Part shown: positions 49,923 to 57,564 of the stretch, in pieces
Layout: the number at the start of each line of letters is the position of its first letter
Position numbering within the stretch: position 1 is the stretch's first letter
From: CAWBFD01 sp963788115
Lineage (GTDB): Bacteria > Actinomycetota > Thermoleophilia > Solirubrobacterales > 70-9
Assembly: GCA_963788115.1 (NCBI GenBank)
Contig: CAWBFD010000003.1
Location: forward strand, 1 to 64,000
Direction: 5' to 3'
DNA length: 64,000 nucleotides
Notes under the pieces: model-generated
Database searches by the model: none
Seen by the model: the letters and a program-made list of their open reading frames with translations, nothing else
What the model was told of the DNA's origin: nothing
Position numbers and translations under genes: made by a program

Positions 49923-50118
49923 ATGGCCGATTTCCGGCCCCAACCGGGCTATCGGGGCCTCCTCGCCTTCACCGAGGCGATTGAGGAGCCGCTGCAGCCC
50001 TACATGAAGCGGATCGCCCGCGCCTACTTCGGGCCGGCCCGGGAGATCGCCGCGATCCTGCCGAAGGGCAACTACAAGACCCACCTCGCCGCCCTGATCG
50101 GCCTGCACAACCTCTTGA
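49923..50118 (+). pseudogene. Phage terminase large subunit, N-terminal relic
   Basis: About 65 codons match the start of a phage terminase ATPase: PGYRGLLAFTEAIEEPLQPYMKRIARAYFGP, then the Walker A region ILPKGNYKTHLAALIGLHNLL. The Walker Gly-Lys-Thr is altered (GNGKTT in relatives, GNYKTH here). The similarity stops at about 50118, where capsid sequence begins in another frame. It has a good ribosome site (AAAGGAGG). Confidence 0.72.
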
Positions 50119-50413
50119 CGAGACGCTCGACACCCTCGTCAGCGGGGTCTCCGGCGGGACGGTGGATTACGTGTTCGGTCCCGGGAATCCGGCCGGCTCG
50201 ATCTTCGGGCTGACCGCCCGCGTCTCGAAGGTGCTAGTAGCGCCCGCGGTCGTGGACTCGCGAGCGTTCGGCAAGCTCTATGTCTCGCCGATCAGCCTGG
50301 CTCGCTTCGAGGTCGACGCGGGCGCAACCAACCGCTCGAACGTCCTGCTCGAGGGCCACGCGGCCTTCGGCACCGAGCGTCAGCCGGCGGCCGTGCGGAT
50401 CGCAGCCTCGTAA
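50118..50413 (+). pseudogene. HK97-type major capsid protein, C-terminal relic
   Basis: From DETLDTLVSGVSGGTVDYVFGPGNPAG through VVDSRAFGKLYVSPISLARFEVDAG to the end ERQPAAVRIAAS the frame matches the C-terminal domain of HK97-fold capsid proteins. The N-terminal two thirds are missing and the reading frame differs from the terminase piece. A deletion of several phage genes must have joined them. Confidence 0.72.
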
Positions 50414-50535
50414 TGGCGGCGAAGAAGAAGGCGGGCTCGTCTCAGAAGAAGACGGGCTCGCCGAAGCGAAAGCGGAAGAAGAAGGAGGAGCCGCCCGTTT
50501 CGCTGGTCGCCCTGGTGCGGCGAGGGCGCCGGTAA
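50413..50535 (+). CDS. 40-aa Lys/Arg-rich peptide
   Basis: The ATG at 50413 overlaps the capsid stop (TAATG). The product is half Lys/Arg in its first 25 residues (AAKKKAGSSQKKTGSPKRKRKKKEE), then VSLVALVRRGRR. Its position after the capsid gene fits a small phage head or DNA-binding gene, but no family is recognised. Confidence 0.45.
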   Translation: MAAKKKAGSSQKKTGSPKRKRKKKEEPPVSLVALVRRGRR

Positions 50536-50671
50536 GGCGCCCCCGCCTCGACCTCGACCGGGTTCGACGGGAGGTACGACCCCGGAAAGGTCTTCTGTCC
50601 GCTGCCCCGATTCCCTACTGACTGCGCCGCCCAAAGTGCCGCTTTGCATGGAAAGCGGTAGTCGAGTTGGT

Positions 50672-50699
50672 GCTCCCGCTCCTCGCGCGAAGCGGGAGT
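50672..50699. repeat. REP-like palindrome (nearly complete)
   Basis: GCTCCCGCTCCTCGCGCGAAGCGGGAG forms a strong hairpin. It is the best-formed member of the TTCGCGCGAA family here. Confidence 0.65.
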
Positions 50700-50730
50700 A
50701 GTCGCGAACGGCCCCACAGGGCCCTTGGGC

Positions 50731-51114
50731 TTACTGCGTCCGCCCCAGCTCGTCGGCGCGCCGGTTCTCCTTGCGCGGAATCCACTCGACGCGCCAAGTC
50801 TCGAACAGCGCCAACAGCTCCTCTGCCTGCATCCGCAGACGCCGCATCGCCTCACTCTTCGTCTTCCACTCGCGGTTGACTTGCTTCACCACGAGCCTCG
50901 AGTCGCCCTTGACCATCACATGCCGCTCGCCGTGCTTGAGCGCCACGCGGAGGCCGAGCATCAGAGCGTGCCACTCGGCGGTGTTGTGGGTCCCTCGGTC
51001 GAACACCTTGACATCCTCTTCAAACGAGCCATCGCTCAGCTGGACCGTGCACGCAGCCGTTACTGGGCCCGGACTCTGCCCGCCTCCGTCGAAGTAGATG
51101 GTGGCCAGCTTCAT
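50731..51114 (-). CDS. RNase H-like protein
   Basis: This 127-aa ribonuclease HI fold has the catalytic Asp in YFDGGG, Glu in TAEWHALMLGL, Asp in VKGDSRLVVKQVN and Asp in ENRRADELG. It resembles the short 'reverse transcriptase-like' RNase H proteins of bacteria. The ATG at 51114 starts at the first beta strand (MKLATIYFDGG). It lies at the edge of the prophage relic, but its codon use is typical. Confidence 0.87.
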   Translation of the reverse strand: MKLATIYFDGGGQSPGPVTAACTVQLSDGSFEEDVKVFDRGTHNTAEWHALMLGLRVALKHGERHVMVKGDSRLVVKQVNREWKTKSEAMRRLRMQAEELLALFETWRVEWIPRKENRRADELGRTQ

Positions 51115-51173
51115 TACTTCGGCAGCATTTTGCCCCACGGCCTAACTCAGGCGACGCCAGGGTCCGCTCTCCG

Positions 51174-51213
51174 CTCTCCGCTCTTCGCGCGAAGCGACAG
51201 CGATGCGGAGAGC
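51174..51213. repeat. REP-like palindrome
   Basis: CTCTCCGC and GCGGAGAG flank the core CGCTCTTCGCGCGAAGCG. It lies between the RNase H and XRE genes. Confidence 0.55.
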
Positions 51214-51220
51214 CGCGCGC

Positions 51221-52099
51221 TTAGGCTCGCTCCGGCGACTCGGCCGCCTCGGCCTCGTCGAGCGTCGCTGTCCAGCTCGCGAGGAGGTCGAGTGCCTCGC
51301 CAGACTTTGAGCCGGCCTCGGCGGTGTAGGCGACGAGGGCGAGACCGCTGTCGGCGGACAGATCCATCATCTCGTACGCCAGGCTGAGCTCGCCGACCAC
51401 CGGGTGGTGGAACGTCTTCGTTCCGGTGCGGTGGATGCGGACGTTGTGCGCGGCCCAGCGGGTGCGGAACTCCTCGCTGCGGGTCGAGAGCTCGCCGACA
51501 AGATCCGACAGATCGCGGTCGTACGGGTTGCGGCCGGCCGCGGTACGGAGGATGGCGACGGTGTCGTCTGCGGCGCGCCCCCAGTCGACGTAGAAGTCCT
51601 GGGCGCGCGGGCTGAGGAAGACGAACCGGGCGTTGTTCACCGGCCGTACCGGGTCGACGTACAGAACCGAGAAGAGACCCCGGGCGAGCGTGTTCGTCGC
51701 CAGCATGTCCAGGCGGGTATTGAGAACGGCCGCCGGCGCTCCGGTGATCGCGTCGAGCATGCGCTGCACGCTCGGACGGATCCGTTCCTTTCTCGGACGT
51801 CGGCGCGCCGGAGTGGTCGGCTGCGCCGCGCGGGCAAGGTCAAAGAGATGCACCCGCTCGGCCTCGTCGAGCTGCAGTGCGCGGGCCAGCGCCTCCAGAA
51901 CGCTTTCGGAAACCCCGCTTAGGCTCCCACGCTCAAGCCGGGTGTAGTAGGGGACGCTGACGCCGGCCAGGACGGCAACCTCCTCCCGACGCAACCCCGG
52001 CACACGGCGGGGGCCGTATGACGTCAGGCCGACCTCGTCTGGCGTGAGCCTGGCTCGCCTGGAGGTCAGGAACTCCCGGATCTCGCTGTTTGCGTCCAC
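51221..52099 (-). CDS. XRE regulator with MmyB-like ligand domain
   Basis: This 292-aa protein has an N-terminal helix-turn-helix (GLRREEVAVLAGVSVPYYTRLERGSLSGVSESVLEALARAL) and a C-terminal MmyB-like PAS-type domain (NTRLDMLATNTLARGLF, HPVVGELSLAYEMMDL). In actinobacteria such regulators often control an adjacent oxidoreductase. Here an aldo/keto reductase is divergent 135 bp away. Confidence 0.9.
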   Translation of the reverse strand: MDANSEIREFLTSRRARLTPDEVGLTSYGPRRVPGLRREEVAVLAGVSVPYYTRLERGSLSGVSESVLEALARALQLDEAERVHLFDLARAAQPTTPARRRPRKERIRPSVQRMLDAITGAPAAVLNTRLDMLATNTLARGLFSVLYVDPVRPVNNARFVFLSPRAQDFYVDWGRAADDTVAILRTAAGRNPYDRDLSDLVGELSTRSEEFRTRWAAHNVRIHRTGTKTFHHPVVGELSLAYEMMDLSADSGLALVAYTAEAGSKSGEALDLLASWTATLDEAEAAESPERA

Positions 52100-52234
52100 G
52101 AGATCAGCCTAGCCCGGCCCTGCTTGCGCTGGGAGACCCTGCCAGTACCCCCATCAACAGGGACTCTCACTCGCCGCAAATCGGTGCTTTCTTGGATGCA
52201 TCGCCAGAACCGCATCTACAGAACGGAGCACACC

Positions 52235-53212
52235 ATGAAGCACGTTTCACTCGGCGAACTCGACGTCTCCCGCATCGGACTCGGCGCGATGGGGATGTCC
52301 GCCTATTACCTCGACCCGAACAGCAGCGAGACAGAGTCGATTCGCACCATTCACCGGGCGCTCGACCTGGGAGTCACCCACGTCGACACCGCTGAGATCT
52401 ACGGGCCCTACACCAACGAGGAGCTCGTCGGCTGCGCCATCAAGGGCCGACGGGACGAGATCGTGCTGGCGACCAAGTTCGGCTTCGTCTCGCACGCGGG
52501 CGAGGGCCCCGGGGTGCTCGACTCAAGCCCGGCGAACATCCGCACCGCCGTCGAGGGCTCCCTCACGCGACTCGGCACGGACCACATCGACCTCTACTAC
52601 CAGCACCGGGTCGACCCGAATACCCCGATCGAGGACACCGTCGGCGCCCTGGCCGAGCTGGTCGCCGAGGGCAAGGTCGGGCACATCGGCCTCTCCGAGG
52701 CCGGTCCCGAGACGATCCGCCGCGCCCACGCCGTGCACCCGATCACCGCGCTGCAGACCGAGTACTCGCTCTGGACCCGCGACCCGGAGGCCGAGCTGCT
52801 GCCGCTCCTGCGCGAGCTGGGCATCGGCTTCGTCCCCTACTCACCGCTCGGGCACGGCTTCCTCACCGGGCAGATCCGCTCGCCCGAGGACCTGACCGAT
52901 GACGACTGGCGCAAGACCAACCCGCGCTTCACCGGCGAGAACTTCGAGCGCAACCTGCGCCTCGTCGACGAGGTCGAGGCCGTCGCCGCCGAGGCGGGCG
53001 CGACACCGGCGCAGGTGGCGCTGGCTTGGCTGCTCGCTCAGGGCGACGACATCGCCCCGATCCCCGGCACCAAGCGCGTCTCCCGGGTCGAGGAGAACAC
53101 CGCCGCCGACCAGCTCGAGCTGAGCGCCGAGCAGATCGAACGGCTGAACGACCTCGCTCCGGCCGCCGGCGAGCGCCATGAAGAGGCGCAAATGGCCACC
53201 ATCGACCGCTGA
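52235..53212 (+). CDS. Aldo/keto reductase
   Basis: This 325-aa NADPH-dependent oxidoreductase has the TIM-barrel AKR motifs: HVDTAEIYGPYTNEELVG with the catalytic Asp and Tyr, LATKFGF with the Lys, and a His in LYYQHRVDPNTPIED. The late IPGTKRVSRVEENTAA binds the cofactor. The ATG at 52235 was chosen over a longer frame. It is divergent from the XRE/MmyB regulator, which probably controls it. Confidence 0.93.
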   Translation: MKHVSLGELDVSRIGLGAMGMSAYYLDPNSSETESIRTIHRALDLGVTHVDTAEIYGPYTNEELVGCAIKGRRDEIVLATKFGFVSHAGEGPGVLDSSPANIRTAVEGSLTRLGTDHIDLYYQHRVDPNTPIEDTVGALAELVAEGKVGHIGLSEAGPETIRRAHAVHPITALQTEYSLWTRDPEAELLPLLRELGIGFVPYSPLGHGFLTGQIRSPEDLTDDDWRKTNPRFTGENFERNLRLVDEVEAVAAEAGATPAQVALAWLLAQGDDIAPIPGTKRVSRVEENTAADQLELSAEQIERLNDLAPAAGERHEEAQMATIDR

Positions 53213-53224
53213 CCACTCCACGGG

Positions 53225-53251
53225 GCGACCCCGCCGCTTCGGCGGGGTCGC
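53225..53251 (+). terminator. Hairpin terminator of the aldo/keto reductase gene
   Basis: The 11-bp stem GCGACCCCGCC/GGCGGGGTCGC with GCTTC loop lies 12 bp after the stop. Confidence 0.75.
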
Positions 53252-53401
53252 GCCTGCATCCGCGTGGATCCGCTACAGGGCACGGTGCTCCTGATCGCGC
53301 AAACCGAAAGCGCGGCCTGAGTGCCACGACTCACACCCATTCACAGAATTTCAGGAGGGACTCGCTCTGCCGGTGATCGAGGTCGCGGCGTGACCGCGCG
53401 G

Positions 53402-53812
53402 CTACTCCGACAGCCCGGCGGCTTCGAGGGCCTCTTCTGGCGTCCAGTACTCGCGGGCCCGTGCGATCTTCCCGTCGCGAATCGTGTTGACGCCGGCGAA
53501 GCTCAGCGTCAGCTCCGCCTCGGCGCTGGTCCCCTTCGGACGTCCGCTGGCGCGCATGACCACGATAACCGTGTCATCTCCCGCATCGATGACCTCAACC
53601 GGCTCGACTCTCACATCATCGAACATCTCGACCCAGTCCTCCATGTAAGCGCGCAGTGCGTCCTTGCCATGAATCGGGCCACGGTCATCGATTGCACCTT
53701 CAACCGCCTGGTAGTCGACATCGTCCGTGAAGTATTCGAGCCACCCGTCAACCCCGTCGCGAGCAAACGCATCGGCGGCAGCTTGAACAACTCCGACGTT
53801 CTCCTTCGACAT
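53402..53812 (-). CDS. SnoaL-like protein (tandem copy 1)
   Basis: This 136-aa NTF2-like protein (MSKENVGVVQAAADAFARDGVDGWLEYFTDDVDYQAVEG, IHGKDALRAYMEDW) ends in EEALEAAGLSE, like the next gene. Its upstream 55 bp are nearly the same as those of the neighbouring paralogue, so both gene and promoter region were duplicated. Confidence 0.83.
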   Translation of the reverse strand: MSKENVGVVQAAADAFARDGVDGWLEYFTDDVDYQAVEGAIDDRGPIHGKDALRAYMEDWVEMFDDVRVEPVEVIDAGDDTVIVVMRASGRPKGTSAEAELTLSFAGVNTIRDGKIARAREYWTPEEALEAAGLSE

Positions 53813-53864
53813 CGCCCACGCAGTATCTCGCTCAGCCCCGCGGGCCGCCAGTGCCAGGGCCGCC
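53812..53864 (-). repeat. Duplicated leader, copy 1
   Basis: The sequence from the start codon outward (CATCGCCCACGCAGTATCTCGCT..., read on plus) recurs with few changes at 54348-54400 before the paralogous gene. It holds the promoter of each copy (GATACT about 12 nt upstream). Confidence 0.7.
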
Positions 53865-53940
53865 ACCCTTCCGCAGATAAACCGGAGGGGCTCCCACTGC
53901 CCCCGCTGCGGGTCACCGTCTGAAAATGGGAGTGAGCGGC

Positions 53941-54348
53941 CTACTCCGACAGTCCGGCGGCTTCGAGGGCCTTCTTGTGATCGAGGAAAGCCCGAATCGA
54001 AATCGTCTTGCCATTCTTGACCTCGGTCACGAGGGCTAAGGGCGTCTCGGTCTCGACGCCGCTTTCCTTGCCACGTGTGCGGTAGCGGCCGATTGCGACG
54101 AGTCCGGCTCCCAGATCCCGGATCTCCGAAATCTCGACGTGGATCTCGCCGAAGGCCTCGTTGAGGTCTCGGAGCATCTCGCGGACGCCGTCGTGCCCCC
54201 GAAACACGGTCTGTTCCCCTCCCAGCAACGCGTGGAGTGCCGAGTGCCACTCCACCTCGGGATCGAGCTCCTCCAGCAGCGTTTCGACGTCTCCGCGGTT
54301 GCCCGCCTCAAGCCCGCGCCTGAAAGCCTCCACGTTCTCCTGCGACAT
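53941..54348 (-). CDS. SnoaL-like protein (tandem copy 2)
   Basis: This 135-aa NTF2-like protein (MSQENVEAFRRGLEAGNRGDVETLLEELDPEVEWHSALHALLGGE, FRGHDGVREMLRDLNEAFGE) ends in KKALEAAGLSE. It is paralogous to the gene at 53402, though the protein middles have diverged. The function is unknown. Confidence 0.84.
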   Translation of the reverse strand: MSQENVEAFRRGLEAGNRGDVETLLEELDPEVEWHSALHALLGGEQTVFRGHDGVREMLRDLNEAFGEIHVEISEIRDLGAGLVAIGRYRTRGKESGVETETPLALVTEVKNGKTISIRAFLDHKKALEAAGLSE

Positions 54349-54400
54349 CGCCCACGCAGTATCTCGCTACAGCCCCCGGGCCGTTACTGCCAGGGCCGCC
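54348..54400 (-). repeat. Duplicated leader, copy 2
   Basis: This is the paralogous counterpart of 53812-53864, including the identical CATCGCCCACGCAGTATCTCGCT block. Confidence 0.7.
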
Positions 54401-54564
54401 AGGAGACGTGGCACCCAGGCCCAGGTCGGCTTCTGCCTTCGCGTGGCAGCGGCCAAACCGCGTCCGAGCCCCGCTGCGCGCGACTGTCCGTACTCCCTCA
54501 CCGTGGATGACTTCGTTCGATCAACGCGGTCCCAACCGGGGACCGTCGAACGAACGGAGAACTC

Positions 54565-55272
54565 ATGCTCGTCACCGAAGAACGACTGCTCGACGCCGCG
54601 GGCCGACCACGCTCACCCGCGACCATGCCGGGATACCACGCCGGACGCCCACCCCGAAACAAGGGGATCCGCTACCCGGCCGATCCGCCCCGCGTCGAAG
54701 AGATCGTCTCGGTCATGCGGCAGGCCGGACCTGGGATCCACGGGGCGCGGCTTCGAGGACTGATCGTCGTCCTCTGGCGTGCCGGGCTTCGGATCTCAGA
54801 GGCGCTCAGCCTGGCCGAGCGCGACCTCGACCCAGGCCGCGGGGCGCTCCTAGTGCGCCACGGCAAGGGCGGGAAGCGCCGTGAGGTCGGAATGGACGAA
54901 TGGGGCTGGGAGCAGCTCCGCCCGTGGGTGATCGCTCGCGCGCGGATGCCGATTGGAGCGCTGTTCTGCGTCATCAACGGTCCGACCTGTGGGCGACCGT
55001 GGTCCGGCCCAGCCGCGCGAACGCAACTCCGGCGACTCGCGCTCGAAGCCGGCGTCCGTCGTCGCTTCGCTCCTCATCAGCTTCGTCACGCCCACGCCGT
55101 CGAGATGGCCCGTGAGGGTGTGCCGCTGAACGTGATCCAGCGCCAGCTCGGCCACGCCGACCTCGGAGTCACCTCGGTCTACCTGCAGGGGATCGACAAC
55201 ACCGAGGTGATCAGCACCGTTCGTTCGCGCCTCGCACCGACGATGCCGGCGAGCGCCGGCTTGATCATGTAG
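54565..55272 (+). CDS. Tyrosine recombinase (short form)
   Basis: This 235-aa integrase/XerD-like catalytic domain has Arg in WRAGLRISEAL, Lys in HGKGGKRRE, HxxR in APHQLRHAHA, the second His in QLGHADLGVTS and the nucleophile Tyr in SVYLQGI. The N-terminal core-binding domain of full-length integrases (about 100 aa) is largely absent. It is therefore an orphan of the SimpleIntegrase type or a truncated enzyme. Its ATG has CGGAGAACTC before it. It lies among scars of mobile elements. Confidence 0.88.
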   Translation: MLVTEERLLDAAGRPRSPATMPGYHAGRPPRNKGIRYPADPPRVEEIVSVMRQAGPGIHGARLRGLIVVLWRAGLRISEALSLAERDLDPGRGALLVRHGKGGKRREVGMDEWGWEQLRPWVIARARMPIGALFCVINGPTCGRPWSGPAARTQLRRLALEAGVRRRFAPHQLRHAHAVEMAREGVPLNVIQRQLGHADLGVTSVYLQGIDNTEVISTVRSRLAPTMPASAGLIM

Positions 55273-55372
55273 CGGTCGGGCTCCTGCGGTTCGTCCGAAG
55301 CGGAAGCGACGTCACGATCGCCCGGTAGGCGCCAGCGGCCCTTGTCATCGCGGGCTCTATCCACTCGTCGGC

Positions 55373-55978
55373 TCATCCCGCCCGCCGGTAGCGGATGTGT
55401 GTGGCTAGCGGCGAATGCAAGACCTCAACGGGCTCAAACCCGAACGACTCGACGCCGTCGAAGATCCGCTCGCCGGAGCCGAGCAGGACCGGCGCGACGT
55501 CCAGCGTGAGCTCGTCGACGACCCCGGCAATGAGGGCCTGGCGCACAGTCGAGGCGCCGCCCGCGATGTCTACGCCGCCCTCCCCGGCCGTCTCGCGCGC
55601 TTGTGCGTAAGCGGCGTCGAAGCCGCCGGTGACGAAGTGGAAGGTCGTCCCGCCTTCCATCTCGATCGGCTCGTGAGCGTGATGGGTGAGCACAAAGACC
55701 GGCGCGTGGTAAGGCGGCTCGGAACCCCACCAGCCGCGCCAGTCCTCATCCCACTCGCCGCGGATCGGCCCGAACATGTTCCGCCCCATGACGTACGCGC
55801 CGCGCGGACGCATGAGCCAGTCGGTCGCGGTCGCGTCGGCATCGTTGGCGCGCTCGTCGCCGAGATGCCAGGCATGGAGCTCGCGCCCTCGCTTACCGAG
55901 TGGAGTCTCGCGGCTCTGGTCGGGGCCAGCGACGAAACCGTCGAGCGAGATCGACATGTGGCAGGTGGTGTCCGGCAT
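55373..55978 (-). CDS. Dihydrofolate reductase (RibD C-terminal) family protein
   Basis: This 201-aa protein (CHMSISLDGFVAGPDQSRE, YVMGRNMFGPIRGEW, VDIAGGASTVRQALIAGVVDEL) is the third RibD-type reductase here and belongs to a longer subgroup with a PPYHAPVFVLTHH segment. The substrate is unknown. Confidence 0.88.
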   Translation of the reverse strand: MPDTTCHMSISLDGFVAGPDQSRETPLGKRGRELHAWHLGDERANDADATATDWLMRPRGAYVMGRNMFGPIRGEWDEDWRGWWGSEPPYHAPVFVLTHHAHEPIEMEGGTTFHFVTGGFDAAYAQARETAGEGGVDIAGGASTVRQALIAGVVDELTLDVAPVLLGSGERIFDGVESFGFEPVEVLHSPLATHIRYRRAG

Positions 55979-56083
55979 CGGCGTCCTCTCGGGTTAGTTT
56001 GCGACTTGCAAGTGGCGACAGCACCCCTGGAACCGCCGCCAAGCCACCTATTGTGAAGCCGCCTGGGCCGGCGACGCCTGGGT

Positions 56084-56100
56084 TTCGCGCGAAGCGGGAG
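56084..56100. repeat. REP-like half-palindrome
   Basis: TTCGCGCGAAGCGGGAG again, with a weak left arm. It lies between the RibD-type reductase and winged-helix genes. Confidence 0.5.
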
Positions 56101-56248
56101 CCCGGGGTGCGACCCGTAACCCGTCGTCGCTCGGTGTCGTCCATGCGTGGGCCCCGATACGCCCGTCCGAGCTACCCCGCACATCATCGGGGCCAGCTGG
56201 CGACTCCGTTCCAGAAGGTGCCGAGCGGAGCGCTCGCCAGCGGTCGGG

Positions 56249-56605
56249 TCATACGTCCAGAGTCATCTCTGCTGGCTCCCCCGTCGTCGAGCCGATCAGG
56301 ACCTCGAGCAACTCGCCCACCTCGCGCCCCTGGAAGAGGGGATGGCGCATGGGAACCCCGGTCACGACCTCGTAGCGGTTTCGTCGCCCCTGTCGCTCGC
56401 GCAGCACGTAGCCGTCTTCGACCAGCTCGGACAGGATCCGGTGGGCGGCGCGCTCGGTGATGCCAACCGCCGCGGCGATGTCGCGCAGGCGGATGCCCGG
56501 GTCATGAGCCACGCAGGTGAGGACATGGGCGTGGTTCGTCAGAAAGTCCCAGCGCCCCGTCTTCGACGACAACCTTTGCTTTTCATCTCCAGAAAGTGAA
56601 TTCAT
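56249..56605 (-). CDS. Winged-helix regulator (MarR/GntR-like)
   Basis: This 118-aa single-domain regulator (TNHAHVLTCVAHDPGIRLRDIAAAVGITERAAHRILSELVEDGYVLRERQGRRNRYEVV) resembles small winged-helix proteins of actinobacteria. The ATG at 56605 fits a -10-like TATCAT 6 nt upstream. It is divergent from the three-gene group at 56690 and may control it. Confidence 0.85.
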   Translation of the reverse strand: MNSLSGDEKQRLSSKTGRWDFLTNHAHVLTCVAHDPGIRLRDIAAAVGITERAAHRILSELVEDGYVLRERQGRRNRYEVVTGVPMRHPLFQGREVGELLEVLIGSTTGEPAEMTLDV

Positions 56606-56611
56606 GAATCC

Positions 56612-56617
56612 ATGATA
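56612..56617 (-). promoter_or_regulatory. -10 element of a leaderless promoter
   Basis: TATCAT on the minus strand, then 6 nt, then the ATG at 56605. The region is AT-rich (CATGGATTCATG) in an otherwise GC-rich context. Confidence 0.5.
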
Positions 56618-56689
56618 CACTGTTTGTCCAGTCAGCGATCTCGCCGCGTTCATCCGTCCCGGCGGGATCGCTGGGAAGGGAAGGAAGTA

Positions 56690-56923
56690 GTGACCGTCCT
56701 CAGCGCCATCCGCGATCGGTTCTCCGCGTTCTCCCCGTCCGAGTCCGCCCGTGACGTTTCCGCCGGGGCGGCCGGCGACGGCGATGGGCCCCCGGTCGCC
56801 GGCGATGACCGCCTTAGCGACAAGCGCGTCGTCGCAGGACTGTCCGATGACTCACAGCCAATGAGCGCCACATCCGTCCCAAGCGCTCCCGTCGATCGCC
56901 CGGAGAGGAGCGGTCGGCCATGA
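56690..56923 (+). CDS. Small hypothetical protein
   Basis: This 77-aa protein (VTVLSAIRDRFSAFSPSESARDVSAG) has an amphipathic start and a disordered Gly/Ser/Asp/Pro-rich remainder. The GTG has AAGGAAG upstream, and the stop overlaps the DUF2294 gene start by 4 bp. No family is recognised. Confidence 0.5.
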   Translation: MTVLSAIRDRFSAFSPSESARDVSAGAAGDGDGPPVAGDDRLSDKRVVAGLSDDSQPMSATSVPSAPVDRPERSGRP

Positions 56924-57354
56924 CCGACTTCCCAGCATTGTCGGCGGAGTTGACCAAATCGTTCGTCGGGCTGTGGACGCGATACGCGGGCAAGCGGCCG
57001 ACCGACGCCCGAACCGAGATCCGCGGCAACGTCGTCACCTGTGTGCTCGCTGACGCCGTGGGCGACTTCAACAAGAGCATGATCGACAAGAGCGTCGCTC
57101 CGCGGACCGGCGACATCGTCGCCGGCGTCAGGAGGCTCACGCCGGCGGCGTACAAGCGGGAGGCCGTCGCAGCGGTCGTGAGGGTGACACGCCAGCGGGT
57201 CGCCTCGTTCGTGAGCAGCCACGACCGAGAAACCGACGTCGCCACCGAGGTATTCACCTTGGAGCCATCGCTCAGCCGAGGAGCGCCCCCCGCTGAGAGG
57301 CGATTCGGATACGCCTCCTGGCCGCCCCCACCGCGCGCCCGAGCGAGGACCTAG
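56920..57354 (+). CDS. DUF2294-family protein
   Basis: This 144-aa protein is similar to DUF2294: FVGLWTRYAGKRPTDARTEIRGNVVTCVLADAVGDFNKSM, then a conserved Arg-rich middle and the end strand DRETDVATEVFTLEP. The function of the family is unknown. It starts 4 bp inside the upstream small ORF and is followed after 2 bp by another small ORF, so it is the centre of a three-gene operon. Confidence 0.75.
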   Translation: MTDFPALSAELTKSFVGLWTRYAGKRPTDARTEIRGNVVTCVLADAVGDFNKSMIDKSVAPRTGDIVAGVRRLTPAAYKREAVAAVVRVTRQRVASFVSSHDRETDVATEVFTLEPSLSRGAPPAERRFGYASWPPPPRARART

Positions 57355-57356
57355 CG

Positions 57357-57554
57357 ATGGACCCGCGGGGGGAGGGGCTCGAGGCGGAGGCGCGGTACGC
57401 GCGTGAGCGTTACCAGCTCTACCGGGCAAGGGCGTACGGTCCGCGATCGACCAGCGCAGGGCGCCTTCGCGAGCTCGAGCGAACATCGAACCTGGCGGAC
57501 AATCGGCTGGATCGGGCGAAGGCCGACCAAGGACAACTCGCTCCTGGTGGGTGA
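57357..57554 (+). CDS. Small hypothetical protein
   Basis: This 65-aa protein is highly charged and helical (LEAEARYARERYQLYRARAYGPRST, RELERTSNLADNRLDRAKAD), like a short coiled coil. It starts 2 bp after the DUF2294 stop. No family is recognised. Confidence 0.55.
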   Translation: MDPRGEGLEAEARYARERYQLYRARAYGPRSTSAGRLRELERTSNLADNRLDRAKADQGQLAPGG

Positions 57555-57564
57555 CGGCCGCCTG

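Noticed and set aside
56650..57486. 278-codon minus-strand frame opposite the DUF2294 operon
   Set aside because: The plus strand has coupled starts, a ribosome site and a recognisable DUF2294 domain. The minus frame shows only low-complexity sequence.
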